Part shown: in pieces, positions 43,267-53,875 of the stretch | Layout: every line of letters begins with the position of its first letter | Numbering within the stretch: the stretch's first letter is position 1 | Position numbers and translations under genes: made by a program | Origin: Paenibacillus peoriae | Lineage (GTDB): Bacteria; Bacillota; Bacilli; Paenibacillales; Paenibacillaceae | Direction of reading: 5' to 3' | Assembly (NCBI RefSeq): GCF_022531965.1 | Contig: NZ_CP092831.1 | Coordinates: 4,535,001 to 4,599,000, forward strand | DNA: 64,000 bases | The notes under the pieces: generated by a model | The model's input: only the letters and a program-made list of their open reading frames with translations | What the model was told of the DNA's origin: nothing | Database searches by the model: none

Positions 43267-44654
43267 GCTCTTCTTCGCCTCCACCATAATAAGATTCCGA
43301 TGACCGCGAACAGCAACGGCAATCCGATGACAGATATGGTCAATATCGTTTTCGCTTGTGCAGGAGTCAAGTAAGCTACCTTATAATCCTGCTCCTGACG
43401 AGGACGAATAGTGAGCCCATCAGAATGCTCCTGCACATAATTCAGACTGTTCAGCACAAAGTCTCGATTGCCTCCTGTGCCGATCTCAGTGTCGCTTAAG
43501 AGGGCAGACGTTCCGAGAATAACGGCTTTGGGCTTGCCGTCTTTCCCTTCTACCGCATAACCGAGATCCAGCGGCCCCTGCGGGTCCTTGTCATCCTTCT
43601 GTGTTTCGTTGTTCAGCAGACCTTGGATATTCGTTTCACCATAGCTAGCTCCAGAAGATTTCATCAAAAGCGTCGTCTTCCAATCCTTCTGCTCTCCTGC
43701 CTGCAAAGCAATAGACAATGAAAGAACAGGGTACAGATTGGAAGCCGCCAACTTATCGGTGATCGCATGACTGCCGAAGGTAGGAACCGTCCATAGCGGT
43801 CCAAGTGTATTCGTCTGTTCTTGATCCACCACGATGGCATGAGTGTCCTTCACTCCATAATCAGCCGCTAATGCATCAAGGTTTTTCCAATCGGACCCCA
43901 TGTTCGGGTGAAAGCCTAGTGCCATAAAAAGCTTTCCGCCACCATTCAGATACGTACGAATACTCTTCAGTTCTGTTGCACTGATATCACGTTCTGGTCC
44001 AACAATAGCCAATACAGACGCATCTTTGGGTACACTACCCGCCTGATTGAGCTGAACTTCCTCTGTTTTCACATTATCTTGTGACAGTGAGCTACTTAAT
44101 TCAGTCATTTGGGACAATGGGATTTCCTCATGTCCAGTTAGAAAGGCCACTTTTCCTTGACGGGTAGATGATAATCCCAACAATCCACTCGTCAGCTTTT
44201 CTTCCCCCGTAAATTGGTATGCCCCTTCACCACTCCCCTGAGCTTGCGTAAATAGACTCCCAATATCTATAACCCGTTTCTTCTCCCCCTGCACCAACAC
44301 AATAGACGCTGCAGTAACACCATATTGCTTGGCCAGTATCGGTTCCTGATTCAGATCGTATTGCTCGACCTTGAGCTTGCTGTTACGCTTGGCGTATTCA
44401 TTCAGCATATCCGTAACATCCCGGTTCAGCTTCTGATTTTGCGAGGTGGATACGGTAAAGGCAATCAATCGTACGTCTTCCTTTACATCCTGGATGGTCG
44501 TCAACGTTTGGTCAGACAGCGTATACTGCTTCCCTGCCGTCAGATCCAGTTGAAAGCCACCCAGCGAACGCAGAAATAACGTCAATAAAATAAAAATCCC
44601 TACAGCAGCAATCGATAGTACCACACTATTGGTATGACCCAGCCATTTTTTCAT
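43263..44654 (-). CDS. GldG-like ABC transporter auxiliary protein
   Basis: A 463-residue protein with membrane helices at both ends (about 13-31 and 434-456) and a large extracellular part. FQLDLTAGKQYTLSDQTL, RNSKLKVEQYDLNQEP, and SVLAIVGPERDISATELKSI are typical of the GldG/PF09822 family, which has a thioredoxin-like and a GATase-like domain. It works with the ABC-2 permease and ATPase encoded upstream. The start is the ATG at 44654, eight bases after GGAGG; nearby ATG and GTG codons are too close to that site. Confidence 0.88.
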   Translation of the reverse strand: MKKWLGHTNSVVLSIAAVGIFILLTLFLRSLGGFQLDLTAGKQYTLSDQTLTTIQDVKEDVRLIAFTVSTSQNQKLNRDVTDMLNEYAKRNSKLKVEQYDLNQEPILAKQYGVTAASIVLVQGEKKRVIDIGSLFTQAQGSGEGAYQFTGEEKLTSGLLGLSSTRQGKVAFLTGHEEIPLSQMTELSSSLSQDNVKTEEVQLNQAGSVPKDASVLAIVGPERDISATELKSIRTYLNGGGKLFMALGFHPNMGSDWKNLDALAADYGVKDTHAIVVDQEQTNTLGPLWTVPTFGSHAITDKLAASNLYPVLSLSIALQAGEQKDWKTTLLMKSSGASYGETNIQGLLNNETQKDDKDPQGPLDLGYAVEGKDGKPKAVILGTSALLSDTEIGTGGNRDFVLNSLNYVQEHSDGLTIRPRQEQDYKVAYLTPAQAKTILTISVIGLPLLFAVIGILLWWRRRRA

Positions 44655-44659
44655 ATTCA

Positions 44660-45382
44660 TTACCTCCACCGTTTCCGTTCAACCACTTGGATGCTGAATA
44701 GCAAAAAGAGTACCGCCACCGTCACGTAGTACATCACATCGGCTCCATTCAGCAATCCTTTGGTGAAACTGTCAAACCGTGCGGTTAGTGAAAAAGGTTC
44801 CAGCCATTGCTGTACCGCCGCAGATGCACCCGTCTGTCCACCAAACGAATCCAGCATCCAGAACACAAGTAAAATAATAAAACTGACGACCGCTGACATC
44901 ATCTGATGCTGTGAAAGCGTCGAAGCGAATAAGCCGATCGCCATCATGGCTGCGCCAAGCATAAACAGACCGATCACAGATGTTAATACCAGCGTCCAAT
45001 CCAGCGACCCATAAAAGGACATCACGACCGGATACGCTAGACTGCACAGCACTAATATGAGCAACATGCCCAACGACGCTAAAAATTTACCCACGATCAT
45101 TTCCGTCACACTCACAGGTGAGGTAAGCAGCAGTTCATCCGTACCTTGCCTGAATTCCTCCGCAACCAGCCTCATCGTGAGCAATGGGACGACGAACACC
45201 AGCATGGACAAGGTGTCACCGAGTACCAGCCGATAGTCCAGAATGCTTGGCTGATACATAACAAAATTGGTATAAAAAAGTAACCCCGTCAGCAGCATGT
45301 ACACTGCAAGCGCAAAATAGGTCGTTGGTGTCCACAGATAGGCTTGCAGCTCTTTTTGACAAACCGCGAACAAACGCCTCAT
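44660..45382 (-). CDS. GldF-like ABC-2 permease
   Basis: A 240-residue permease with six predicted helices, starting MRRLFAVCQKELQAYLWTPT, the usual GldF/ABC-2 N-terminus, and containing RQGTDELLLTSPVS, the conserved cytoplasmic loop after helix 2. The ATG overlaps the ATPase stop by four bases. Together with the ATPase, GldG-like and DUF4340 proteins it forms a complete GldAFG-type system. In Bacteroidetes such a system supports gliding; in Firmicutes the substrate is unknown. Confidence 0.9.
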   Translation of the reverse strand: MRRLFAVCQKELQAYLWTPTTYFALAVYMLLTGLLFYTNFVMYQPSILDYRLVLGDTLSMLVFVVPLLTMRLVAEEFRQGTDELLLTSPVSVTEMIVGKFLASLGMLLILVLCSLAYPVVMSFYGSLDWTLVLTSVIGLFMLGAAMMAIGLFASTLSQHQMMSAVVSFIILLVFWMLDSFGGQTGASAAVQQWLEPFSLTARFDSFTKGLLNGADVMYYVTVAVLFLLFSIQVVERKRWR

Positions 45383-46503
45383 GACCGATTACCTCCTGTA
45401 TCCTTATCTTCTTCGGCCTTATCGTCCCCGGACGCAGCATCTCCATGCTCCACCGTGATAGCCGTAGGGGCTGCATTCTTCGAGGAATGTAGGTCTTGTA
45501 CTGCTGGATCGTCGACCTGACCTTCTTCCGTCTCGCGTGTCGTTAACTGCTGGAAGATATTTTCCAAGCTAAGGCTTTCTTTTTTCATCTCCAAAATCGG
45601 AAGCTTCGCATCAGACAGCACATAAAATAGTTCTTCGCGAAAATCCTCACCGGAGGCTCCTGTGAGTAGCAATCCAGTCATATCTGACTCTGCGGCACTT
45701 AGCTCCGTGTTCGCTGAAGGCAGCGTGGTCGCCATAGATTCAACCTCTACTTTTCCCCAAGTACGAAGGACATCCATCACCTGCTCACGCTTGCCTTTAA
45801 CCTCTACCTTCACCTTGAATCCATCTTCCATCGAACCGCCGAGCGTGTCAGGGCGCCCATCCATGACCAGTTTCCCTTCATGAATGATGAGAACACGATT
45901 GCATAACGCATCCACCTCAGGCAATATATGTGTGCTAAGCAATACCGTATGATTTTCGCCAATCTCCTGAATGAGCTGACGAATCTCCAAAATCTGATTG
46001 GGGTCCAAACCCGAGGTCGGTTCATCGAGCACCAGTAAATCCGGGTTATGAATAATCGCACCTGCCAGTCCCAAGCGCTGTTTATACCCTTTGGACAAAC
46101 TGCGGACTAATTGTTTTTCCCGCCCATTCAGTCCTAGCCTGGAAATCATCTCCGAAATACGCAGCTTCTGCTCTCTCGCAGGCACGTCACGAATACTAGC
46201 TACAAACTTTAAATAGGATCTTACGGACATATCCTCATACAAAGGGGGCGTCTCCGGCAGATAACCGATTTTGGAACGAGCTTGTCTGCCCTTATCCTGA
46301 ATCGGGATACCATCAATCGTAATCACTCCCTCGTTGGGTTGAAGATACCCTGTAATCATGCGCATGGTTGTCGTTTTACCCGCACCATTCGGCCCCAGGA
46401 AACCAACAATTTCACCGCGCTGCATTTCAAAATCCAGCTTATGTACACCCCGGTTGCCTTCATACCACTTGCTTACCTGCTGCACTTTGAGCACATGTTC
46501 CAC
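45379..46503 (-). CDS. GldA-like ABC ATPase with acidic tail
   Basis: A 374-residue ATPase. Walker A GPNGAGKTT (near residues 36-44), Q-loop YLPETPPLYEDM, signature SLSKGYKQRLGLAG, Walker B LLVLDEPTSGLD and the H-loop STHIL are intact. After about residue 305 there is an extra region ending in a very acidic, probably disordered tail (GDDKAEEDKDTGG). The start is a GTG at 46503 after AAAGGA. It is the first gene of the Gld-like operon; the repeat element at 46525 begins just upstream and may contain its 5' leader. Confidence 0.92.
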   Translation of the reverse strand: MEHVLKVQQVSKWYEGNRGVHKLDFEMQRGEIVGFLGPNGAGKTTTMRMITGYLQPNEGVITIDGIPIQDKGRQARSKIGYLPETPPLYEDMSVRSYLKFVASIRDVPAREQKLRISEMISRLGLNGREKQLVRSLSKGYKQRLGLAGAIIHNPDLLVLDEPTSGLDPNQILEIRQLIQEIGENHTVLLSTHILPEVDALCNRVLIIHEGKLVMDGRPDTLGGSMEDGFKVKVEVKGKREQVMDVLRTWGKVEVESMATTLPSANTELSAAESDMTGLLLTGASGEDFREELFYVLSDAKLPILEMKKESLSLENIFQQLTTRETEEGQVDDPAVQDLHSSKNAAPTAITVEHGDAASGDDKAEEDKDTGGNRS

Positions 46504-46524
46504 CCTTTCCTTTATCGTAATCTT

Positions 46525-46723
46525 CTCCCTGCTGCTCCCCTACTTCCCTCCCCCCAAAATGTTGCATGGGAAGCAGGTAGCAGCAAAGCGGGGGATTTGG
46601 AGCTGGAGAAGCGCCAGCGTTCGCCTTTGCCTTGGGATTTTCACCTTTATATGTCTTATTTGATCATAGAAAAATCCCACGGCAACAGCGATCGGAAGCC
46701 CAAAGCCTTCGCGAAGCGGTCTC
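46525..46723. repeat. Structured intergenic repeat, copy 1
   Basis: About 199 bases, repeated next door with few changes. Stems visible: CCTGCT/AGCAGG at the left end, GCTGG-n7-CCAGC in the middle, and a long hairpin in which TTGCC and GGGATTTT (46626-46641) pair with AAAATCCC and GGCAA (46670-46685). The short loop-side palindrome CTTCGCGAAG is near 46708. Shadow frames here have no ribosome sites. Confidence 0.75.
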
Positions 46724-46918
46724 CTCCCTGCTGTTCCCCTCCCCCAAAATGTTGCATGGGAAGCAGGTAGCAGCGAAGCGAAGGATTTGAAGCTGGAGAA
46801 GCGCTAGCGTTCGCCTTTGCTGTAGGATTCTTACCTTTATATGTCTTATCTAATCAAAGAAGAATCCTACTGCAACAGCGATCGGAAGCTCAAAGCCTTC
46901 GCGGAGCGGTCTCCTCGC
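46724..46918. repeat. Structured intergenic repeat, copy 2
   Basis: The second tandem copy. The long hairpin is here GTAGGATTCTT pairing with AAGAATCCTAC. Relative to copy 1, two pairs change on both sides (G-C to A-T, T-A to C-G), and the GCTGG/CCAGC stem becomes GCTGG/CTAGC, which still pairs through G-U. A short 5' segment (TACTTCCCTCC of copy 1) is absent. Confidence 0.75.
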
Positions 46919-48342
<1,424 letters not shown>

Positions 48343-48429
48343 CGTTCTTTTTTCTACCACATTATATTTAAGCGACGTACCATACCTTATCGACAAAGCC
48401 GCACAGCCCGTTTAGGCTTTGTCATCCTT

Positions 48430-48457
48430 GCCCTGCCGCGATTGCGGCAGGGCTTCT
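48430..48457 (+). terminator. Hairpin after the collagen-like gene
   Basis: GCCCTGCCGC (48430-48439) pairs perfectly with GCGGCAGGGC (48444-48453) and is followed by a short T-rich tail. The weak T run may allow read-through into the glycosyltransferase genes. Confidence 0.7.
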
Positions 48458-48534
48458 ATAATCAGACCTCTTGATAAATAAAGCTTTATGTTCGACCTGA
48501 ATCCTTAGAAGGTTCCCAAAGGAGTGGTACTCAA

Positions 48535-49626
48535 TTGATCAGTATCAGCCTGTGCATGATCGTCAAAAATGACCAAAATACTATTGGCAGTTGCCTGGAA
48601 TCGATCCATCCTATTGTGGATGAAATCAACATCGTGGACACGGGTTCACAGGATCAGACCATTGACATATGTCGCAACTTTACAGATCGAATTTTTCCAT
48701 TTGAATGGGTAGATCATTTTGCCCTTGCACGTAACTATTCGTTTGAACAAGCTACGCAGGAATACATTCTCTGGCTGGATGCCGATGATATTTTGAAGGA
48801 ACAGGACGCCGTCAAGCTGCTTGAGCTGAAGCAAACCCTTGATTCCTCAGCCACACCAATCGTGGATTCCGTGTCTATGAATTATCACTATGCCTTTGAT
48901 GATCATGGCAATGTCACCCTACATTTTCGACGAAACCGCTTAGTTAGAAGGTCAGCCGGGTTCCGTTGGCACGGAGCCGTGCATGAGTACCTCGCCGTAA
49001 ACGGGAATATTCAACATGCCGATATCGCCATAACTCACACTAGAACACACACGGTCTCTCCAGGACGAAACCTGCGAATCTATGAGAAATTGCTCGCCCA
49101 AGGTCATGCCTTCTCTCCTCGTGACCTCTACTATTACGCTAACGAGTTAAGAGACAATAAAAGATATGAGCAGGCTGTGCAGGTTTACCAGGATTTTCTG
49201 TATACTGGACAATGCTGGGCAGAGGACGCGATTAGTGCATGTAGCAAAATGGCTGATTGTCTACAACAGCTTGGCAAGCTGGAGCAAAGCATTACGGCGG
49301 CTCTCCATAGTTTGACCTTCGATACGCCCAGGGCTGATCTGTGCTGTCGGATGGGTCATTATTTTTTGCATAAAAATGAGATCTCCAAAGCTATTTACTG
49401 GTACGACATGGCTACCACTCTGAATCCTCCCGACACGATGGGCCCGGTACAAGACGCGTACCAAACGTGGTTTCCTCATATCCAGCTATGCATTTGCCAT
49501 TTTCGGATGAAGGATTACACACGTGCGAATTGGCACAACGAGCAAGCTGCCATTTACATTCCCAACGACCCGTACGTCCTGCATAATCGACAGTTCTTCA
49601 GCTCAATCCTGAATCCTCCCCAATAA
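48535..49626 (+). CDS. Family 2 glycosyltransferase with TPR-like C-terminus
   Basis: A 363-residue GT-A enzyme. ISLCMIVKNDQNTI, VDTGSQDQTID and LWLDADDI (DADD near 85) define the catalytic domain; a basic HFRRNRLVRR and WHGAVHEYL follow, then helical TPR-like repeats to the end. It is paralogous to the protein at 2960-4075. The start is a TTG at 48535 after AAGGAG. It lies directly downstream of the collagen-like protein gene and is followed by two more glycosyltransferases, so attachment of a sugar to the collagen threonines is a reasonable proposal. Confidence 0.87.
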   Translation: MISISLCMIVKNDQNTIGSCLESIHPIVDEINIVDTGSQDQTIDICRNFTDRIFPFEWVDHFALARNYSFEQATQEYILWLDADDILKEQDAVKLLELKQTLDSSATPIVDSVSMNYHYAFDDHGNVTLHFRRNRLVRRSAGFRWHGAVHEYLAVNGNIQHADIAITHTRTHTVSPGRNLRIYEKLLAQGHAFSPRDLYYYANELRDNKRYEQAVQVYQDFLYTGQCWAEDAISACSKMADCLQQLGKLEQSITAALHSLTFDTPRADLCCRMGHYFLHKNEISKAIYWYDMATTLNPPDTMGPVQDAYQTWFPHIQLCICHFRMKDYTRANWHNEQAAIYIPNDPYVLHNRQFFSSILNPPQ

Positions 49627-49684
49627 AAATGTCCCCCACACTCACCCCTTAATCTTTGAGTAAGTCAAAGGAGGAGCAAGCGGA

Positions 49685-50779
49685 ATGCAACAATCGAATC
49701 GGTACAAAATAGCTGTCTATGCCATTAGCAAAAATGAAGCCCGATTCGCCAAACGCTGGATGCACACCATGCGTGAAGCCGATGTTGTCATTGTAGCGGA
49801 CACCGGCTCTACAGACGATACTGTTTCCCTGCTACACGAAGCGGGTGCAGAGGTGCATCGTATAGAGGTAACTCCTTGGCGTTTTGACAAAGCTCGCAAT
49901 GAGTCCCTACGGCTGGTCCCTGATGATATAGATATTTGTGTCTGTACGGATCTGGACGAAGTCTGGGAGGAGGGTTGGCGGTCGCGGCTGGAACGCTACT
50001 GGAAGGAAGGAACTACCCGGATGCTATATGCCTTTACACATGGACAGCCTGGGCAAGATACCGTTTATACATGGTTCTGGAAAGAAAAAATACACACTCG
50101 TCACGGGTACCGCTGGGTACGCCCAGTTCACGAGGTGCTTGAATATATCGGAGAGGGTAAAGAACGCAACATCCGATCAGACCAGCTCCGCTTGTATCAT
50201 GATCCCGATCCGCACAAGTCCCGCAGCCAATACCTTCCACTGCTGGAGCAGTCTGTGCGCGAGTTTCCCGAGGATGACCGCAACATGCATTACTTGGGGC
50301 GGGAATATATGTATCATGGCCGTTGGGACGAGTGCATTGCTACGCTGCAACAACATCTTGCCATGCCGCAGGCACGCTGGGCAGATGAACGCAGTGCTTC
50401 GATGCGCTTTATTTCTAGAGCCTATAAAGCAAGTGAACAATGGCAAGAGGCAACACGTTGGTTATACCGGGCTATTGCGGAAGCACCGTATTTACGTGAA
50501 CCTTACACGGAAATGGCTCAGCTGGCCTATCATACGCGGAACTGGCCCGCCGTCTATCATATGGTTGAAGAAGCGCTGCAAATTTCTACACGACCGGATA
50601 CGTACATGCAAGAGGATTTTTGCTGGGACGCCACGCTGTATGATCTTGGTGCCCTCGCTTGCTACGAGTTAGGCCTTTTACACAAAGCATGTGAATTTGC
50701 GAAAGAAGCAACAGAACGCTCCCCGGAAGATTCTCGCCTCAGTCATAATTATGCGCTAATTCAATCCAGGCTTCCATAG
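49685..50779 (+). CDS. Family 2 glycosyltransferase, second in spore-glycan set
   Basis: A 364-residue glycosyltransferase. KIAVYAISKNEARFAKRW, VADTGSTDDTV and CTDLDEVW (the DxD-type motif near residues 91-95) form the catalytic domain. WVRPVHEVLEY is followed by TPR-like helices (HYLGREYMYHGRWDECI, EAPYLREPYTEMAQLAY). It is related to, but distinct from, the preceding enzyme. AAAGGAGG lies a few bases before the ATG at 49685. Probably co-transcribed with the flanking glycosyltransferases. Confidence 0.87.
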   Translation: MQQSNRYKIAVYAISKNEARFAKRWMHTMREADVVIVADTGSTDDTVSLLHEAGAEVHRIEVTPWRFDKARNESLRLVPDDIDICVCTDLDEVWEEGWRSRLERYWKEGTTRMLYAFTHGQPGQDTVYTWFWKEKIHTRHGYRWVRPVHEVLEYIGEGKERNIRSDQLRLYHDPDPHKSRSQYLPLLEQSVREFPEDDRNMHYLGREYMYHGRWDECIATLQQHLAMPQARWADERSASMRFISRAYKASEQWQEATRWLYRAIAEAPYLREPYTEMAQLAYHTRNWPAVYHMVEEALQISTRPDTYMQEDFCWDATLYDLGALACYELGLLHKACEFAKEATERSPEDSRLSHNYALIQSRLP

Positions 50780-50851
50780 AAACCCACACCCCGTCCTGTT
50801 GGTTGAATAACTTGGTATTAAAGCTTGTGGTTGGCAAAGGAGGTTATTGAG

Positions 50852-51925
50852 ATCAAAGTTCTATTTACTTTTTATATACCCAGCGGCGGCGTAGAAACCT
50901 TGAACCGCCAGCGTTGTAAAGCGCTCATTCAGGACGGGATCGAATGTCATCTTCTCTATTATCAGCAGGGTACAGGGATGCAAAACCTGCACGGCGATAT
51001 TCCAGTGTTCACGACTTCCTCTGAAGAAGAAATTCGAAAGCTAGTGGAGACTCATCGCTACGATGCAATTATCGTCTCTTCGGACTACCCTATGCTCCCC
51101 AGATTGCGAATGTTGGGCTATCAGGGGATATTGATCTATGAATCGCAGGGCTTTGGCCCTCACGAAGAAGCGGCTTGGGTTGTTGCAGATGCAGTTCCGT
51201 ATCTTCAAAATTACGCCGATGCAGTGCTCCTACCAGATACGACTCATTTAGTGAATCTTTTCTCCACCATGTGTCCATGGCTTAATCGCTATGTGTTTCC
51301 AAACGTGCTGGATACCAGCGTATTTAATTATGTACCTAACACTCCTCCAACTAATCCGGTTATTGCCTGGGTTGGACGGCTAGAGCCCAACAAGAACTGG
51401 AGGCATTTTGTCGATATTTCTTACTGGATGCTGCAAAACCGTGCGGATCTTCGAATCTGGATGTTTTATGATGAAACATTGTCACAGCCGGAGGATAAAA
51501 TACAATTCGAAAAAATGCTTACTCAGCTTGGCATGTCCTCCATTATCGAGCGTTTTAAAAGCGTACCTCATGCCAATATGCCCCTGTATTACTCCATGAT
51601 TGGCGACTCAGGCGGCTACTTGCTATCGACCTCATTGGTGGAGGGATTCGGCTATGCAGTTGCTGAGGCGATGGCCTGTCGTTGCCCGGTATTAAGCTCT
51701 GATTCAGACGGAGTACGAGCATTCATTGACCACAACGAAACCGGTAAATTTTATCAGCAGGGGGACATCTTGCAGGCGATACTGCAAGGACTAGACCTGA
51801 TGAACAACGTACCTCAACGCGAATCTATCCGCAAGAAAGGACTGGCGCGAATCGTTAACCTGTTGGCACCGGATAAATATGTGCGTTCCTTCAGACAGAT
51901 GATGAACACGCTAGGTGTGAGGTAA
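50852..51925 (+). CDS. GT4-like glycosyltransferase with apparent ATC start
   Basis: A GT-B glycosyltransferase of about 357 residues. KVLFTFYIPSGGVETLNRQRC at the N-terminus is the acceptor-side start typical of GT4 enzymes. VIAWVGRLEPNKNWRHFV opens the donor domain, and LVEGFGYAVAEAMACRCPVL is the conserved donor-binding EX7E-like segment. The start is odd: AAGGAGG (50837-50843) lies exactly eight bases before ATC at 50852, where homologues would be expected to have ATG-AAA-GTT. Upstream in-frame TTG codons at 50825 and 50831 have no ribosome site. A bidirectional terminator follows. Confidence 0.83.
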   Translation: MKVLFTFYIPSGGVETLNRQRCKALIQDGIECHLLYYQQGTGMQNLHGDIPVFTTSSEEEIRKLVETHRYDAIIVSSDYPMLPRLRMLGYQGILIYESQGFGPHEEAAWVVADAVPYLQNYADAVLLPDTTHLVNLFSTMCPWLNRYVFPNVLDTSVFNYVPNTPPTNPVIAWVGRLEPNKNWRHFVDISYWMLQNRADLRIWMFYDETLSQPEDKIQFEKMLTQLGMSSIIERFKSVPHANMPLYYSMIGDSGGYLLSTSLVEGFGYAVAEAMACRCPVLSSDSDGVRAFIDHNETGKFYQQGDILQAILQGLDLMNNVPQRESIRKKGLARIVNLLAPDKYVRSFRQMMNTLGVR

Positions 51926-51927
51926 TT

Positions 51928-51978
51928 AAAAAAAAAGCTGACGACAACCCTTTTTATATACGGGGCATCGTCAGCTTT
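51928..51978. terminator. Bidirectional terminator
   Basis: AAAGCTGACGA (51934-51944) pairs with TCGTCAGCTTT (51968-51978). An A run precedes it, serving the PTS operon on the minus strand. Confidence 0.85.
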
Positions 51979-52016
51979 ATCTTGCCTTTTTTATTATTGA
52001 ATATTGGAATTGGAAT

Positions 52017-53873
52017 CTATCTAATCTTTAGTAAGCGGTCTCCTGCATGAATATCCTTGGAATCTTCAACTAAAATATCCGTGTACACGGCTGTATTGGT
52101 TACAATGACGGATGTGGTAATATCATATCCGTCATCCTCTATAGCTTTGGGATCGAATTCAATCAGCTTGTCCCCTTTTTGAATCGTATCTCCTTCAGAC
52201 ACAAAGGAAGTGAAATGTTTTCCCTTCAAGCTGACCGTATTAATTCCAATGTGAATGAGCAGTTCAACTCCATCCTCAGAGATCAGTCCAATCGCATGTT
52301 TTGTTTTGAAAACGGTAACAACAGTTCCGTTAAAAGGTGCGTAAGCTACTCCTTCTCGGGGGATAATTGCGGCTCCCTGACCCATCGCACCACTGGAGAA
52401 AGCTTCATCTTTCACTGTGGTTAAAGGAATCAATTGACCATGTAGAGGACTGAATATCGTTTTTTCTTCTTCTTTGTTTTCATCTGCAACCTTAATTTCA
52501 GACGCAGATTGTGCATTTTTATAACCGATAAGATAGGTCAGAATAAATGCGACTACAAAAGCTACAACCAAAGATATAATAAAGCCGATGAAGCCTGCAT
52601 CCATGCCTTTTGGATTAATGAATAGAGGTATACCAAAAATACCGCCTGAGGCAAATCCATATGCCGTTGAGCCGAGTAAGCCTGCTGCAGCTCCTCCTAT
52701 ACCTCCAGCAATCGAGGCTAAAATAAACGGTTTTTTGGTGGGGAGCGTAACCCCGTAAATAGCTGGTTCAGTAACCCCCATCAAACCCGCAATTGTGGCA
52801 GAAGTGGCGATGGGTTTTAATTTAGGGTCCCGTGATTTCAAAGCAATGGCAAAAGCTGCACCTGTTTGGGCAAACGTAGTACAGAACAACATACCGTTAA
52901 TCGGATCAAACCCGTTCGTAACTACATTATTCAAGAGAATTGGAATAAACGCCCAATGGAGACCAAAGATAATAATAGCCTGCCAGAATCCGGCCAGAAC
53001 GAGACCAGCTACAGCCGGACTTAACTGGTAAATCCACATAGAGCCTTTGGCTAACCCATCGCTGATAATAGTTGCGATCGGTCCGACAACCAGAAAAACA
53101 ATCGGTGATATGATGACCAAGGTCAGAAAAGGAACAATGAACATTTTAATGGAAGCAGGTGCAAACTTGCTTATCATTTTTTCGACCTTAGCTGCCAAGA
53201 ACGCCCCAATAATGATAGGTATAACAGAAGAAGTATAATTAATTAGAACGACAGGTATCGTCAAAAAGGACAGCGCCGTTTTATCCGTAAAGGCCGAAGT
53301 AATGGTCGGATACACCAAGGCGGCCCCCAAAACAGCGGACAGGTACGGGTTTCCTCCAAACTTTTTACCTGCTGAAAACCCTAGAATAACCGGAAAGAAA
53401 TAAAACATAGCGTCCGCTGTCGCATATAAAATTTTATACGTGCCCATCTGATCCGTCATCCAGCCCAGGGATGTGCATAAGGCCAATAGTCCTTTTAGAA
53501 TCCCCACAGCAGCGAGCACACCCACAACGGGCATGAACACACCTGAAATGACATCGACAAATCGACTGAATAGGCTCGCTTTTTCATTTTTTTGATCGTC
53601 TTCAACCATCTGATCTCCATGCTTTACTCCCATTGTATCCAAAAGAGCTTCGTATACTTTGGGAACCTCATTCCCGATGACCACCTGAAATTGGCCACCA
53701 CTTTCTACAACGGTAATGACACCGTCAATCTGCTTGATCTTTTCTTTATCTGGCAATTGATTATCCTTCAGTTTGAATCTCAATCGAGTGACACAGTGAA
53801 TGACACTGTTCACATTTTCATTTCCGCCCACGGCTCTCAACACTTCTTTGGCTGTTTTTTTATGATCCATCAT
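52017..53873 (-). CDS. Beta-glucoside PTS transporter, EIIBCA fusion
   Basis: A 618-residue PTS permease in the order IIB-IIC-IIA. IIB has the phosphorylated cysteine in VIHCVTRLRFKL (Cys27). IIC is a ten-helix glucose-superfamily domain from about residue 100 to 460, with TEPAIYGVTLP. IIA has LLIHIGINTVSLKGKHF with the phosphorylated histidine near residue 540. It imports and phosphorylates a beta-glucoside-like sugar. The ATG at 53873 follows GAAGGAG. It is the last gene of the LacI-linked operon and nearly abuts the EutH-like gene. No phospho-beta-glucosidase is present, so the exact sugar is uncertain. Confidence 0.94.
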   Translation of the reverse strand: MMDHKKTAKEVLRAVGGNENVNSVIHCVTRLRFKLKDNQLPDKEKIKQIDGVITVVESGGQFQVVIGNEVPKVYEALLDTMGVKHGDQMVEDDQKNEKASLFSRFVDVISGVFMPVVGVLAAVGILKGLLALCTSLGWMTDQMGTYKILYATADAMFYFFPVILGFSAGKKFGGNPYLSAVLGAALVYPTITSAFTDKTALSFLTIPVVLINYTSSVIPIIIGAFLAAKVEKMISKFAPASIKMFIVPFLTLVIISPIVFLVVGPIATIISDGLAKGSMWIYQLSPAVAGLVLAGFWQAIIIFGLHWAFIPILLNNVVTNGFDPINGMLFCTTFAQTGAAFAIALKSRDPKLKPIATSATIAGLMGVTEPAIYGVTLPTKKPFILASIAGGIGGAAAGLLGSTAYGFASGGIFGIPLFINPKGMDAGFIGFIISLVVAFVVAFILTYLIGYKNAQSASEIKVADENKEEEKTIFSPLHGQLIPLTTVKDEAFSSGAMGQGAAIIPREGVAYAPFNGTVVTVFKTKHAIGLISEDGVELLIHIGINTVSLKGKHFTSFVSEGDTIQKGDKLIEFDPKAIEDDGYDITTSVIVTNTAVYTDILVEDSKDIHAGDRLLKIR

Positions 53874-53875
53874 GT

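Noticed and set aside
46282..46770. Plus-strand frames through the ATPase start and the tandem element
   Set aside because: Not preceded by a ribosome site; the frame is interrupted by differences between the repeat copies and gives no recognisable protein.
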